A DNA stretch of 64,000 nt from Mycolicibacterium flavescens (lineage in GTDB: Bacteria; Actinomycetota; Actinomycetes; Mycobacteriales; Mycobacteriaceae), in NCBI RefSeq assembly GCF_001722335.1, contig NZ_MIHA01000005.1, positions 248,001 through 312,000 of the forward strand, read 5' to 3'. The position numbers and the translations under genes were made by a program. Of this stretch, positions 51,858 to 60,988 are shown in pieces. Numbering within the stretch: the first letter of the stretch is position 1; every line of letters starts with the position of its first letter. Below the pieces are notes generated by a model. The model ran no database searches and was not told where the DNA came from. It saw only the letters and a list, made by a program, of their open reading frames with translations.

Positions 51858-54322
51858 GGCGAGAGCTTCCGCAGGTCGTCAGTCGCCAGGCGCGTCTGTC
51901 TGACCGCCTCGGTGTAGTCCTGCACGCCTTTGTGTGCACCCTTGGTGGTTACCAGCATCGCGGCGCGGCGCGCTGATCCGCCTGCGAGCCACTTCTCAAT
52001 AGCGTTGTCGTTGGCTGGATCAACGGCGAGCGCGACGCGCAGTCTGGTCGTCGTCGCGTTCTCCCACGCCTCCTCGAGATCAGCACGTGTCCGGCCCGCC
52101 GTCAGCAGGCGTGACGAATACACGTCCCATGCGGTGGCCTCCATCGCCTCGCGGCAGAGTACCGGGACGGCTTTCTTCTTGATGTCGTCGGGCACCGCGT
52201 CGTCGACGGCGATCGCATAGGCGTCGTCCAACAATCGATCAGCAGGGTGTGTCGACTCCGTCACCGAGACAACGGAGTTGGGAGCGCGTGTCAGCTCGAC
52301 GATCCGCGCCGGAGCTCGCGAGACGCGGATGGCCGAGGGCAGTCGATCGTCATGCGTGAAGACGATGACCTGGCGGGTCTCGGCGAGTCGGACGAGCACC
52401 TCGAGGAAGCCGTCGATCTTGGACGGGTCCATGGCTTGGATCGGATCGTCGAGGACCAGAAACCGGAAGGGACTCGACGGGGATGTCGCGCGAGGGATGA
52501 AGATCGCCAGCGAAAGCGCCTGCAGCTCACCTTGACTCATCACCCCGAACGCGTCGGTGCCGGAGCCGTCGACATCAGCCTTCAGCACCACGCGGCGCGA
52601 CGTCTTCTGACCCTCGAGGCGGATTTCCCCGAGGTCGACGTTGCTCTCCTGACGCAGGGCCGCCCAGATGCCCTTGGCCTCCTCGGCGAGCGGGGCGATC
52701 CGTTGATTGCGGAGTTCGCCGGCGTTTCTCTGCAGCCACTTGAGCGCCTCGTCGGCGACCTTGAGCTTGGGTGCGGCTTCGGCGGCCAGTTCCGCCTTGC
52801 GAACCCACTCGGCGAGCTCGAGAGCAACCGGCCCCCAAGCATCGGCGCGGAGCTGGATCAGTTGTGCAGCTTCCTGACGAAGGCTCGCGTAGGTCTCGCG
52901 CAGCGTGCCGAGAGTTTCTGAGATGTGTTCTACGAGTGCGATTTCGCCGTCCGCAGGTAACTTCACAAAGGCGTCGTATGCCTCGCGCGCAGCGGTGAGC
53001 GTCGTCAGTTCAGGATCAGGTGGAGGAGGCGCGGCGACTTCCCGCACCGCGGTCATGACCGCTGAACGCGCCTGGGCGGTCGCGGCGCGGGCGGCGGTGA
53101 GGGCCTGCGCTGCCTCTTGATCCTGCTCGAGTGCGGCGCGGGCGGCGACGGCCCACGTCTCGTCGAGAGTCCCGTGTGCGCAGACCGGGCACTTCTGGTC
53201 GCCGAAGTGCTCGTGAAAGTCGAGTCCCCGCTCCAGCAGCTGAGCGCGCTCGGCCGCCAGCGCGTCAGATCGCTGCGCTTCCTGCTGTTGACTCTCGGCG
53301 GCGGACCGCAGTGCCTCGCATTTGAGGGCGAGATCGTCCGGATCAGGGGCGGACAGTCGCTCGGCGCGCAGCCATGCCTGCGGGACAGCCCCGTCTGTGC
53401 CGTCGGTGATCAAGGGGCGCACGGCGTTCAGGTCCGGTTTGGTCTTGCGGAGCTGCGCCAGCGCCGTGGCGGCGCGGGGGTCGTCGTGAGACTCCAGGAT
53501 CGGTTTAAGTGCATCACGGGTCTTGCGCAGGTCGGCGGCGGGCTGGCGCAGCTGCTTGACCTCGACATCGAGAAGCGTGATGGCGCCGTTGAGCTGTTCG
53601 AGGCCGAGGAGCTTGTAGAGCTGGTCGTAGAAGGCGCTGGGGGTGCCTTCGAGGATGCCGCTCAACTCGTCGTAGCTCAGAAGCGGACGGTACATCTCCA
53701 ACGCTGTCTCCCAGCCCAGCGTCGCGATGTCTTCCTGCTTCTTGCCGGCGCGTTGGACCCAGGTCTTGCAGTCGCCGACCGGGACGTCGCCAGAGGGCCA
53801 GTCGACACCGATGACCGCGGTGCCGGAACCCTCCTCTGCCAGCCCGACGCGAATCCTGGACGTCTGGCCGGCGTGCAGGTTGCGCCAGTCCTGCGACCAG
53901 ATCGCGGGCTTGTTCTTCCAGCGCGAGTTGGTGCCGGTGAGGGCCAGCTCCAGCCCCTCGGCCAAGGTCGACTTGCCGGAGCCGTTGCGGCCGGCGACGA
54001 CGGTCAGGCCCGGACCGGGCTTGAGCGGCAACGTCACCTCCGGGCCGATGCCGCGGAAACCCTCGACGGTGATCGAGGTCAGATAGGCGCCGGTCGGCTC
54101 GGTCGTGGTGGCCGCGGGTGTGGTGAGCGATTCGACGAGTTCGGTTCGTGTGGTCTGGTCGCCGAGCACTTCGGACAGATCGCTCGAGCCCTCAAGGGCG
54201 GCCAGGACGACGAGTCGAGCTTCCTCGCTGAGGTCGGGGTCGTCATCGGCGCGGGCGAGGACGTAGTTCTTCAGGCGGGCGTCGGAGACGGCGCCGGCCT
54301 CGTCGGTAGTCGTCGACGTCAT
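51854..54322 (-). CDS. SMC/Rad50-like ATPase with zinc-hook-like motif
   Basis: 822 residues. It has a helical N-terminus (80 residues), then TSITVEGFRGIGPEVTL and Walker A GRNGSGKST (111-119). Coiled coils follow, with a CPVC motif near residue 380 (QKCPVCAHGTL) like a Rad50 zinc hook. Signature MSQGELQALSLAIFIPR and Walker B FLVLDDPIQAMD lie around 600-635, with IVFTHDD after it. It is coupled to a MazG-like gene upstream (ATGA) and a HEPN-like gene downstream (GTGA). Such ATPases often sense phage DNA and activate an effector. Confidence 0.83.
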   Translation of the reverse strand: MTSTTTDEAGAVSDARLKNYVLARADDDPDLSEEARLVVLAALEGSSDLSEVLGDQTTRTELVESLTTPAATTTEPTGAYLTSITVEGFRGIGPEVTLPLKPGPGLTVVAGRNGSGKSTLAEGLELALTGTNSRWKNKPAIWSQDWRNLHAGQTSRIRVGLAEEGSGTAVIGVDWPSGDVPVGDCKTWVQRAGKKQEDIATLGWETALEMYRPLLSYDELSGILEGTPSAFYDQLYKLLGLEQLNGAITLLDVEVKQLRQPAADLRKTRDALKPILESHDDPRAATALAQLRKTKPDLNAVRPLITDGTDGAVPQAWLRAERLSAPDPDDLALKCEALRSAAESQQQEAQRSDALAAERAQLLERGLDFHEHFGDQKCPVCAHGTLDETWAVAARAALEQDQEAAQALTAARAATAQARSAVMTAVREVAAPPPPDPELTTLTAAREAYDAFVKLPADGEIALVEHISETLGTLRETYASLRQEAAQLIQLRADAWGPVALELAEWVRKAELAAEAAPKLKVADEALKWLQRNAGELRNQRIAPLAEEAKGIWAALRQESNVDLGEIRLEGQKTSRRVVLKADVDGSGTDAFGVMSQGELQALSLAIFIPRATSPSSPFRFLVLDDPIQAMDPSKIDGFLEVLVRLAETRQVIVFTHDDRLPSAIRVSRAPARIVELTRAPNSVVSVTESTHPADRLLDDAYAIAVDDAVPDDIKKKAVPVLCREAMEATAWDVYSSRLLTAGRTRADLEEAWENATTTRLRVALAVDPANDNAIEKWLAGGSARRAAMLVTTKGAHKGVQDYTEAVRQTRLATDDLRKLSP

Positions 54323-54648
54323 CGGGCCTCGGGACCTGGATCGATCGCTTCCAGCCACAGGCGCATCGCAAAGCCTCCCCGCTTCTCACGCTTCGTTCGT
54401 GCGACCTCGCCGATGGTATCGAGGGTGACGCCGTGTTCGACGGCGATCGCAGCGAGGACTTCGAGAACGTCCGCCGCCTCCTCCAGCATCGGTTCTGTTG
54501 TTTGCACAGCTGAGAGCTCCATGGCCTCTTCGCGCAGCTTGTCGAGCAGGGCGCGGCGATAGGCGTTCGGAGACAACGTCACAACGTGGGGCGTTCGGCC
54601 CGACTCTCGGATGAGCTCCGGAATTCTGTCTCGAACGAGTTTGCCCAC
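54319..54648 (-). CDS. MazG-like NTP pyrophosphohydrolase (COG4997 type)
   Basis: 109 residues of the all-alpha NTP-PPase group: GKLVRDRIPELIRESG at the start, LREEAMELS and LEEAADVLEVLAAI (metal-binding Glu/Asp), then a charged tail ending LEAIDPGPEAR. These enzymes hydrolyse (d)NTPs or alarmones to monophosphates. GTG 54648 has GGGGAGA five bases upstream. First gene of the three-gene operon, overlapping the SMC start. It could deplete nucleotides or clear a signal; this is inference. Confidence 0.8.
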   Translation of the reverse strand: MGKLVRDRIPELIRESGRTPHVVTLSPNAYRRALLDKLREEAMELSAVQTTEPMLEEAADVLEVLAAIAVEHGVTLDTIGEVARTKREKRGGFAMRLWLEAIDPGPEAR

Positions 54649-54719
54649 GCGATCTCCCCGGTCTCGGCATATCGCGATAGTGCAGTTGTACCGGTACCGG
54701 GTGACATCGAGGGGGTTGG

Positions 54720-55788
54720 ATGCCCGCTGAGCCCGTCGATCCGCTGCTTCTCGGCCAACGCGTGGTCGCGATCCTGGAGACCGGCCTTCGGCCGGCAACA
54801 TACAAGTTGGCGACGCTGACGGCGCTTGTCGAACACTGCATCGAGAACCTACCGACCGAGCCGGGCGACGGCCTTCATGTCCCGCTACCTGAGCTGGCGC
54901 ACCGTGTACTCGAGACCTACTGGCGTCAGGTCAGGCCGTTCGACGGTCGCGAACTCCGGCAGTCAACCCAGCCCCGAGCGCGATACTGATCGCGACGAAT
55001 GAGCTTCGCGCGGCAGCCTTCAGGTGCGCCGAATCGGTGGACGTCGCTCGCCTGCGTGCGCCCGACGCCTACCAGAAGGCGATAGACGAGGTCGCGTTGT
55101 GCCTGGCACAGCAGCCATTGCATCAGCTTCAGCGACTCCCAGGGTCTTCCGCCGGTGACCCGTTCCTGTACGACGACTCGTTTCTGCATGACCAGGTGTC
55201 ACGTTGGACCCTGCGGTCCCATGGCGACGGCATCGAGCTCAAGCCCGGCGTTGCGGCCGGTCTGGCGCGACTGGCCGGACTGTTGAAGCCCACCCTGGAG
55301 ATCATGTGGGTTGAGGATGTGCGACGAATGAATAAGTTCCTCGATGCGGAGGTCCCCGACGTGGCCGGGCACCTGTTCTGGCGTGAGCGCGCGGCCCTGG
55401 CCTCGGTCCGTGAGCCCTTCAAAGACGCGTTCGGAGCGCACTACTTCTATTGCGGAACGCATCTGCCGGCCAACAACCCGATCGATCATGTTCTGCCGTG
55501 GTCGCTTGTGGGCATCGACGGGTTGTCGAACTTGGTGCTGGCGTGCGCTCGTTGCAATGGCAATAAGAGCGGAGCTCTGCTGGCGTTGAGCATCGTCGAG
55601 CGAGTGTTGCAGCGCAATCGAAAGGCGTTGGAGCAGATCGCATCTACCCTGCAGTGGCCCACTCAGCATGAGAGGGTGGTCGCCGCCGCACGGGGGGTTT
55701 ATCGCGCCAGCCCGCAGGTGTGCCGACGTGGTCGGGCTACAAAAAGCGTGAGCGACTCGATATCGGCTTTCCCCCGCCGTGGATTTGA
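54720..55788 (+). pseudogene. Frameshifted HNH endonuclease paralogue
   Basis: Closely related to the intact gene at 36422. The N-terminus (PVDPLLLGQRVVAILETG to RPFDGREL) is in one frame up to about 54975, and the middle and nuclease domain (RAPDAYQKAIDEV, YFYCGTHL, PIDHVLPWSLVGIDGLSNL, CARCNGNKSG) in another. A second shift near 55705 returns to a frame ending GVPTWSGYKK and RLDIGFPPPW at TGA 55788. With two frameshifts the full protein cannot be made, although an N-terminal fragment might. Confidence 0.82.
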
Positions 55789-56208
55789 TCAACAGAAACG
55801 TGGACCACCGGTGAGAGTTCGAATCCGTTAAGCGGCATCCACTTCGAGTCAGCAAAAGGCTCAACGCCTTGGAAACGACTCAACTCTGCCTGCTAGGGCG
55901 ACCACAACCACGCCGTCACCCTGCACCTTCGGCGATCTGCCGACCGAGGGTCCGGGCGCATGGCATCCTCCCCATATGTACTTGCGACGACGGATCACCG
56001 CAAACTGCGGCCAGTCGAAGTGCACTGACCGGGGAGGGCGGCGTGGATCCGCACGTGGACTTACGGATCGCACCGTTCGGTCGGACAAACAGGTCACGTG
56101 TGTGGATGCCCTCAGAGATGATCACACGTCATCTCAGGCCGACGGCTGACTCACTGAACGGCCACTCGCCTTTACCCCACCACAGCTCACCACAGAGACG
56201 GGACCGGA
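55789..56208. other. 420 bases without a convincing gene
   Basis: Small ORFs occur on both strands, but none has a ribosome site or recognisable motif. There is a short stretch resembling a tRNA T-loop (GTTCGAATCC, 55818-55827) without a pairing stem. It probably holds the promoter of the SF2-GHKL operon; I see no clear -10/-35 pair. Confidence 0.5.
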
Positions 56209-57999
56209 ATGGTGACGACGGAATCGCAGGTAAACGCGACTTCGAACCTGAGCGACTTGCGCCGCCGTGAACAAGCCAAGATGGTGCGGTTCCTGCAACG
56301 CACCCTCGCCCCTCGCGAGGCGCGTGCGGCATTGGCACGATTCTCCACCGACAGCCGCGGCAGATCGATCGAGTGGATAGTGGCGGCCGCAGAGCGAAAG
56401 ACCCCACCACCCAAGACTCTCCGACTGTCAGACGACGGCGTTTACGAGTTGCTCGTCGAACTCGCCGGACCCGACTTGCTCGCAGACCGTGAGCTGCGGC
56501 GGCTGATCGCTCGCAACAGTCATCCCCGCATACTCGACAAGCTCCACGAGTACCCCTCCGCGACGCGCGGCCGTGGAGGTGACGGTTCCAAGGCAAACGC
56601 CGTCGCGCAACGTAAGTGGCACCCAGGAAAATCCTGGGCTGTGCACTTTGTTCGAACCATCAATATGCCGCTGTCCTTCGCGGGTTCAAGAGGCAGCACG
56701 AACCTGCCCGACACACTCGACGTCGAGCCGTGCGTCAAGTTGCCGGGTCTGGCCGACTTCCAGCTGGAACTCTTCGAGAGACTCGTGGAAGTGCTGGTCG
56801 GTCCCGACGATGCCAACCGAGCGATACTCTCGCTTCCGACCGGTGCCGGGAAAACGAGGACCGCTGTGGAAGCGCTCCTGAAGTGGCGACAGTCACGCGA
56901 CGATCGACCGCTCATCCTTTGGATCGCACAGAGCGACGAGCTATGCGAGCAGGCAGTACAAGCGTTTCGTGAAGTATGGTTCGACCTCGGCCACGGCGAC
57001 CGGTCATTCCGGGAAACATTGACGATCGGTCGGCTGTGGGGTGACAAGAACGCGGAACCATCGGGATGCGGCGTCGTCGTGTCCAGCATCCAGAAGCTCA
57101 GTGCTGCAGCTGCAGGTCGCGGAACCTTCACAGGGGAACAACTTGAGAGTCTGCAAGAGACTGTGGGAGTCGTCGTAGTGGACGAAGCCCACCGCGCCCT
57201 CGCACCCAGTTACGGTGATGTCCTCAGCGCACTCGGGTTCAACTTCCGTCAGAAACATGGACCTACGGCTCTGATCGGTCTCACCGCAACCCCCCGTCGC
57301 AGCAGCCAGGACGAGACCGCACGACTACGCCGGCGTTTCCACAACAACATCCTCACCGCACCCAGCCTCGGGGCCGACCCCGTGCAGACGCTACGCGGCC
57401 GAGGCGTCCTTGCCCGGATCGAGGAGGAGTGCCTCGATTACGACGCCGACCGAGTCGAACTGTCAACGACTACGGCGTATGCCGAACATTACGAGGCGTT
57501 CGACGATGTGCACCCAGATGTGCTCACGAGACTCGGCGAAGAGCACCGACGTAATCGGCGGTTGATCGAGCGACTCCTCGACCTAGATCCGACGTGGCCG
57601 GTGCTCGTGTTCGCCTGTTCCGTTCAGCACGCCCAGGCCTTGTCCAGTCTGCTGCGACGCCGCGGCAGATCCTCCGCGTGCGTCCTCGGCACGACCAGAC
57701 CCGCAACACGGCGAGCCATCGTCGAACAGTTCCGCAACAACGAACTTTCCGTGCTCTGCAACTACGGTGTGCTCACCACGGGCTTCGATGCCCCGTCCGT
57801 GCGTTGCGTGGTGGTCGCGCGCCCGACGACGAGCAATGTGCTGTATGAGCAGATGGTCGGTCGCGGGATGCGTGGTCCCGCATTCGGCGGCACTGAAAAG
57901 TGCTTGATAATCGATGTCGAAGACAACATCCAATGGCGCAGTCTGCCGGCAACAGTTCATTACTCTGCCCTTGAGCGGGAGATGCGGCATGCCAGGTGA
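56209..57999 (+). CDS. SF2 DEAD/DEAH-type helicase, first gene of a four-gene module
   Basis: 596 residues. The N-terminal 180 are an unassigned domain. The motor has LPTGAGKTRTA (Walker A), VVVVDEAHRAL (DEAH box), GLTATPRRS (motif III) and YEQMVGRGMRG (motif VI), with LVFACSVQHAQAL at the start of the second RecA domain. It resembles type I/III restriction and SSL2-type motors. ATG 56209 chosen. The GHKL gene follows 86 bases later. Confidence 0.85.
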   Translation: MVTTESQVNATSNLSDLRRREQAKMVRFLQRTLAPREARAALARFSTDSRGRSIEWIVAAAERKTPPPKTLRLSDDGVYELLVELAGPDLLADRELRRLIARNSHPRILDKLHEYPSATRGRGGDGSKANAVAQRKWHPGKSWAVHFVRTINMPLSFAGSRGSTNLPDTLDVEPCVKLPGLADFQLELFERLVEVLVGPDDANRAILSLPTGAGKTRTAVEALLKWRQSRDDRPLILWIAQSDELCEQAVQAFREVWFDLGHGDRSFRETLTIGRLWGDKNAEPSGCGVVVSSIQKLSAAAAGRGTFTGEQLESLQETVGVVVVDEAHRALAPSYGDVLSALGFNFRQKHGPTALIGLTATPRRSSQDETARLRRRFHNNILTAPSLGADPVQTLRGRGVLARIEEECLDYDADRVELSTTTAYAEHYEAFDDVHPDVLTRLGEEHRRNRRLIERLLDLDPTWPVLVFACSVQHAQALSSLLRRRGRSSACVLGTTRPATRRAIVEQFRNNELSVLCNYGVLTTGFDAPSVRCVVVARPTTSNVLYEQMVGRGMRGPAFGGTEKCLIIDVEDNIQWRSLPATVHYSALEREMRHAR

Positions 58000-58085
58000 G
58001 CTCTGCCACGCCGCCACGAAATGACCGTATCCGCGCCCTGGACAGCCCAAGATGAGTGACAACCGATGTACAGCGTTGAGGGAGA

Positions 58086-60035
58086 GTGTTGACCGTTACC
58101 TGGCGATGGGAAGAACAGAGCCGCAACTACGCGAATTACGGGAACGCCAACCAGTGGACGGTGAACGCCGGCCTGTCGTCGCTCGCCCGCGAGAGCGCAC
58201 AGAACAGCAATGATGCACGGCTGCCGGGGTCCGGGGCCGACCTCGTGTACTCGTTCATCGTTCTGACAGGCGAAGACCGGAAACGCTTCGAAGACGCGGT
58301 CGCCTGGCATGACCAGCTGGAGCCACACCTCGCAGCGATGGCCTGCGCGGCGACAGGCGCCGTGACCGCCGGCCAGCTTCATTCAGGGCTCGCAGCACTC
58401 AAATCCGCGGACTCCCTCACCTTGCTACGGATTGCCGACTATGGCGCCAAAGGGCTCACCGGCCCCGAGTTCGCCGAGGGCGACGCCGATGCCTACGGCA
58501 ACTTCGTCAAACTGTGTCGTTTGGATCTGTACAGCGGTAAGGACAAGACTTCTGGCGGCTCGTTCGGCCTGGGCAAGGCCGTCTATTGGCGGTTCTCACG
58601 GCTCCAGACGGTACTGTTCAACTCGACACTGCAGGCCTCCGACGCCGTGAACGGTTACTGGCACAACAGGATCATCGGGGTCAATCAGGGTGTCGTGCAT
58701 CAACTCTCCGGTAAGAACTTTCAGGGCCGGGGTTTCTTCGGCGTTCAGGAACGCAACGGTGACGTTGCTTCTGTTTGGGAAGACACCGACCTGGCGGATC
58801 GCCTCTGGCTCCGCCGCGAAGACCACCGTCCCGGGACCTCCGCGCTATTGCTCGGTTTCTACGATCCGGACGAACCAGACAAGGGACTTGGCGACATCGG
58901 GCAGGTCAACGAGTTCGCCAAGAGTCTGGAAGCCGCGATCGAAGAGGAATTCTGGCCGCTGCTCACACGAAATCGTCTGCGGGTGCGCGTGGAAGTCCTC
59001 GATGGTGACCGGATCATCTACCAACACACCGTCGACCCCGAAGAGCAATACACCGAACTCGTCCGCGCCCTACGGAAGGTCGATTCGGGCCAGATCGATG
59101 ATGAGTTGAATGAACTAGGTGATGTCGTCGTCAGGGACGTGCCGATTGCGATCTCTGCACGCACCGATGTCAACGAGCGGCACATCGCTTTTCAGCACAC
59201 CGCGAAGCTGGTCGTCACCCTCTCCGATGACCAGAAGGATTCTCTCGAGAACAAGGTCTGCCTCTTCCGGCGCCCCGAGATGGTCGTGCAGACCGTCGAC
59301 AAGGAGTTCGAGGGCCGCACCTACCATGCGTTCTTGATGGCGGGTGCAGCCGTCAACCCGGAGTCACCGTCTTTGGAGGAGGAACGGGCGGACGACTTCC
59401 TCCGATTCGCCGAGCCGCCCGCACACGACCAGTGGATCCCTGGGTCCGGCCGCACGAAGACCTCGCAGGCCAACCTCACCGCTCACTACAAGGCCCCGTG
59501 GGTACCGAATCTCAAGAACATTCGCCAGGCGATCCTGGATCAACTGTCCGACATTTTCGGTGCCCCACCGCCATCCGGGGACAAGCCGCCGAAGTCGATC
59601 TTCAAGAATCTGGGTTTCCTGCAGGGCGAGCCAGGCGGAGGTGGGGGGCGTGGGATCGCGCCGGCCCGCAAGCCGGAGATACGGATCCACAATGCCACGG
59701 TCATCGACGGGGCCTGGCATCTCGACTTCGAGATCCGCGCCCGCAACCGTCCTGAAGGATGGTCGGTGGAGCCGCGCCTGGCTTTGGTCGGGCTCGATGG
59801 CGGCCATCAGGACATCGCATGGGAGCAACTGGATGCCGACCCGCCGGCCGAGCAGTTCGGAATGACAGTGGTCCTGCTCCACAAGCCCCGCGGGCGGCTT
59901 CTGACAACCACTGTCCGTGGAGTGAGCACGACGACGCTTCCCATACCAGCGGCGGAGTCTGCAGTGGACATACGTATCGGTCGTGCCGATGTCGCCCCGG
60001 CCTCCGCACAAGCAGAAGCGAAGGACATCCAGTGA
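58086..60035 (+). CDS. GHKL ATPase (MutL/MORC/Hsp90-like), second gene of the module
   Basis: 649 residues. The Bergerat-fold boxes are readable: N-box LARESAQNSNDA (34-45), G1 box IADYGAKGLTG (116-126) and G2 box GGSFGLGKAVY (157-167). The rest has a beta-rich middle (IIGVNQGVVHQLSGKNF) and a Gly-rich linker near 535. MutL/MORC-like ATPases occur in prokaryotic restriction-like operons with SF2 helicases (family knowledge). The start is GTG 58086 or TTG 58089; the stop overlaps the next gene (GTGA). Confidence 0.83.
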   Translation: MLTVTWRWEEQSRNYANYGNANQWTVNAGLSSLARESAQNSNDARLPGSGADLVYSFIVLTGEDRKRFEDAVAWHDQLEPHLAAMACAATGAVTAGQLHSGLAALKSADSLTLLRIADYGAKGLTGPEFAEGDADAYGNFVKLCRLDLYSGKDKTSGGSFGLGKAVYWRFSRLQTVLFNSTLQASDAVNGYWHNRIIGVNQGVVHQLSGKNFQGRGFFGVQERNGDVASVWEDTDLADRLWLRREDHRPGTSALLLGFYDPDEPDKGLGDIGQVNEFAKSLEAAIEEEFWPLLTRNRLRVRVEVLDGDRIIYQHTVDPEEQYTELVRALRKVDSGQIDDELNELGDVVVRDVPIAISARTDVNERHIAFQHTAKLVVTLSDDQKDSLENKVCLFRRPEMVVQTVDKEFEGRTYHAFLMAGAAVNPESPSLEEERADDFLRFAEPPAHDQWIPGSGRTKTSQANLTAHYKAPWVPNLKNIRQAILDQLSDIFGAPPPSGDKPPKSIFKNLGFLQGEPGGGGGRGIAPARKPEIRIHNATVIDGAWHLDFEIRARNRPEGWSVEPRLALVGLDGGHQDIAWEQLDADPPAEQFGMTVVLLHKPRGRLLTTTVRGVSTTTLPIPAAESAVDIRIGRADVAPASAQAEAKDIQ

Positions 60036-60988
60036 CCCCGCGGTTCGCCTGGCCCACCTACCGAGATCAATGGGATTGCCAGGTAACAGGGTTCAAGCTC
60101 GATGGCGAACCCGACGACGATGCCATCGATTCGGACTACCTACGACTGAAAACCCCGGAGCGGGTGTGGGCGACCGCCGACATCGAACTCTCGGCCACCA
60201 CGGATGAGCCCCTCCCCACCGGGTTGAGCGTTTTGACGGCCCATGTTCTGCTTGCGTGCGCGACAACGCAACTGCGTCGCGCATACCCTATGGTCGAGCA
60301 CCCAGATGGCTCTCGGTTCGACGCCCAGATCTCCATCCCACGGTCGGCCCTGACGCAGAAAGCATCGCTGTCGGTCGAGTTGGTCGCCACGCACGGTGAA
60401 CGGCAGCGGATAATCGGCACCGGCGTCGAATGGACGCTGGTCGTGGATCCTGGTGAAGCCCCGCGACCTGCAGGGGCCCCTCCCATAAGCAGTGCCTGGC
60501 TCGACTTCAAGAGTGATGACGCTCCGCCGGAGGCTCGACGCAGTCCGATGAGTTACTGCTACCTCGACATCAACGAAGCGCCGCCGCTGCTGTATCTGAA
60601 CAGCGGCATAGACGGATTCGAGACGCTGATCAAAGCTGAGAATGCGAAGCTGGAGCGTCGCCGACATCGCGACCTCATGGGTGCGATGATCGCCCGCCAG
60701 GTCACGAACTCGCTGCTGCGTGCCGCGGTCGAGGAGATCACTCCCGGTGAGCACGGCGCACCGGCCACCGGGCCGGCGACACGCATCCTCCAGAACACCT
60801 GTGAGGCGCTCGCACGGGAGCTACCAGACACGAACACCGCGGAAGACCTCTATGAGAAGGTCGCCGCGTTGGACGGCAATCTTACGGCCACAGCTCAGTT
60901 CTGGGCCGAGGCAGATCTAGTGCTGGACCGAATGACCGGCCTGTCAGACACGGTCATGAACGTATGCAAGGACGTCAAACATGTCTGA
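60032..60988 (+). CDS. Uncharacterised third protein of the SF2-GHKL module
   Basis: 318 residues. The N-terminal part is beta-rich (FAWPTYRDQWDCQVTGF, then ATADIELSATTDEPLP and IIGTGVEWTLVVDPG). The C-terminal half is helical with FETLIKAENAKLERRRHRDLM and a late TQFWAEADL-like segment. Coupled by overlap to genes on both sides, so it is probably a subunit of the same complex. No named domain recognised. Confidence 0.7.
   Translation: MTPRFAWPTYRDQWDCQVTGFKLDGEPDDDAIDSDYLRLKTPERVWATADIELSATTDEPLPTGLSVLTAHVLLACATTQLRRAYPMVEHPDGSRFDAQISIPRSALTQKASLSVELVATHGERQRIIGTGVEWTLVVDPGEAPRPAGAPPISSAWLDFKSDDAPPEARRSPMSYCYLDINEAPPLLYLNSGIDGFETLIKAENAKLERRRHRDLMGAMIARQVTNSLLRAAVEEITPGEHGAPATGPATRILQNTCEALARELPDTNTAEDLYEKVAALDGNLTATAQFWAEADLVLDRMTGLSDTVMNVCKDVKHV

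Noticed and set aside
54720..54989. The first 89 codons of the HNH copy as an independent small gene
   Set aside because: The continuation in the next frame aligns with the intact paralogue, so it is the front part of a broken gene.
55811..55850. Stretch resembling a tRNA T-loop (GTTCGAATCC)
   Set aside because: The flanking bases do not pair as a T-stem and no acceptor or anticodon arm can be built, so no tRNA or attachment site was called.
55869..56270. ORFs between the HNH pseudogene and the SF2 helicase
   Set aside because: No ribosome site, Pro/Arg-rich low-complexity translations on both strands, overlap with the helicase start.
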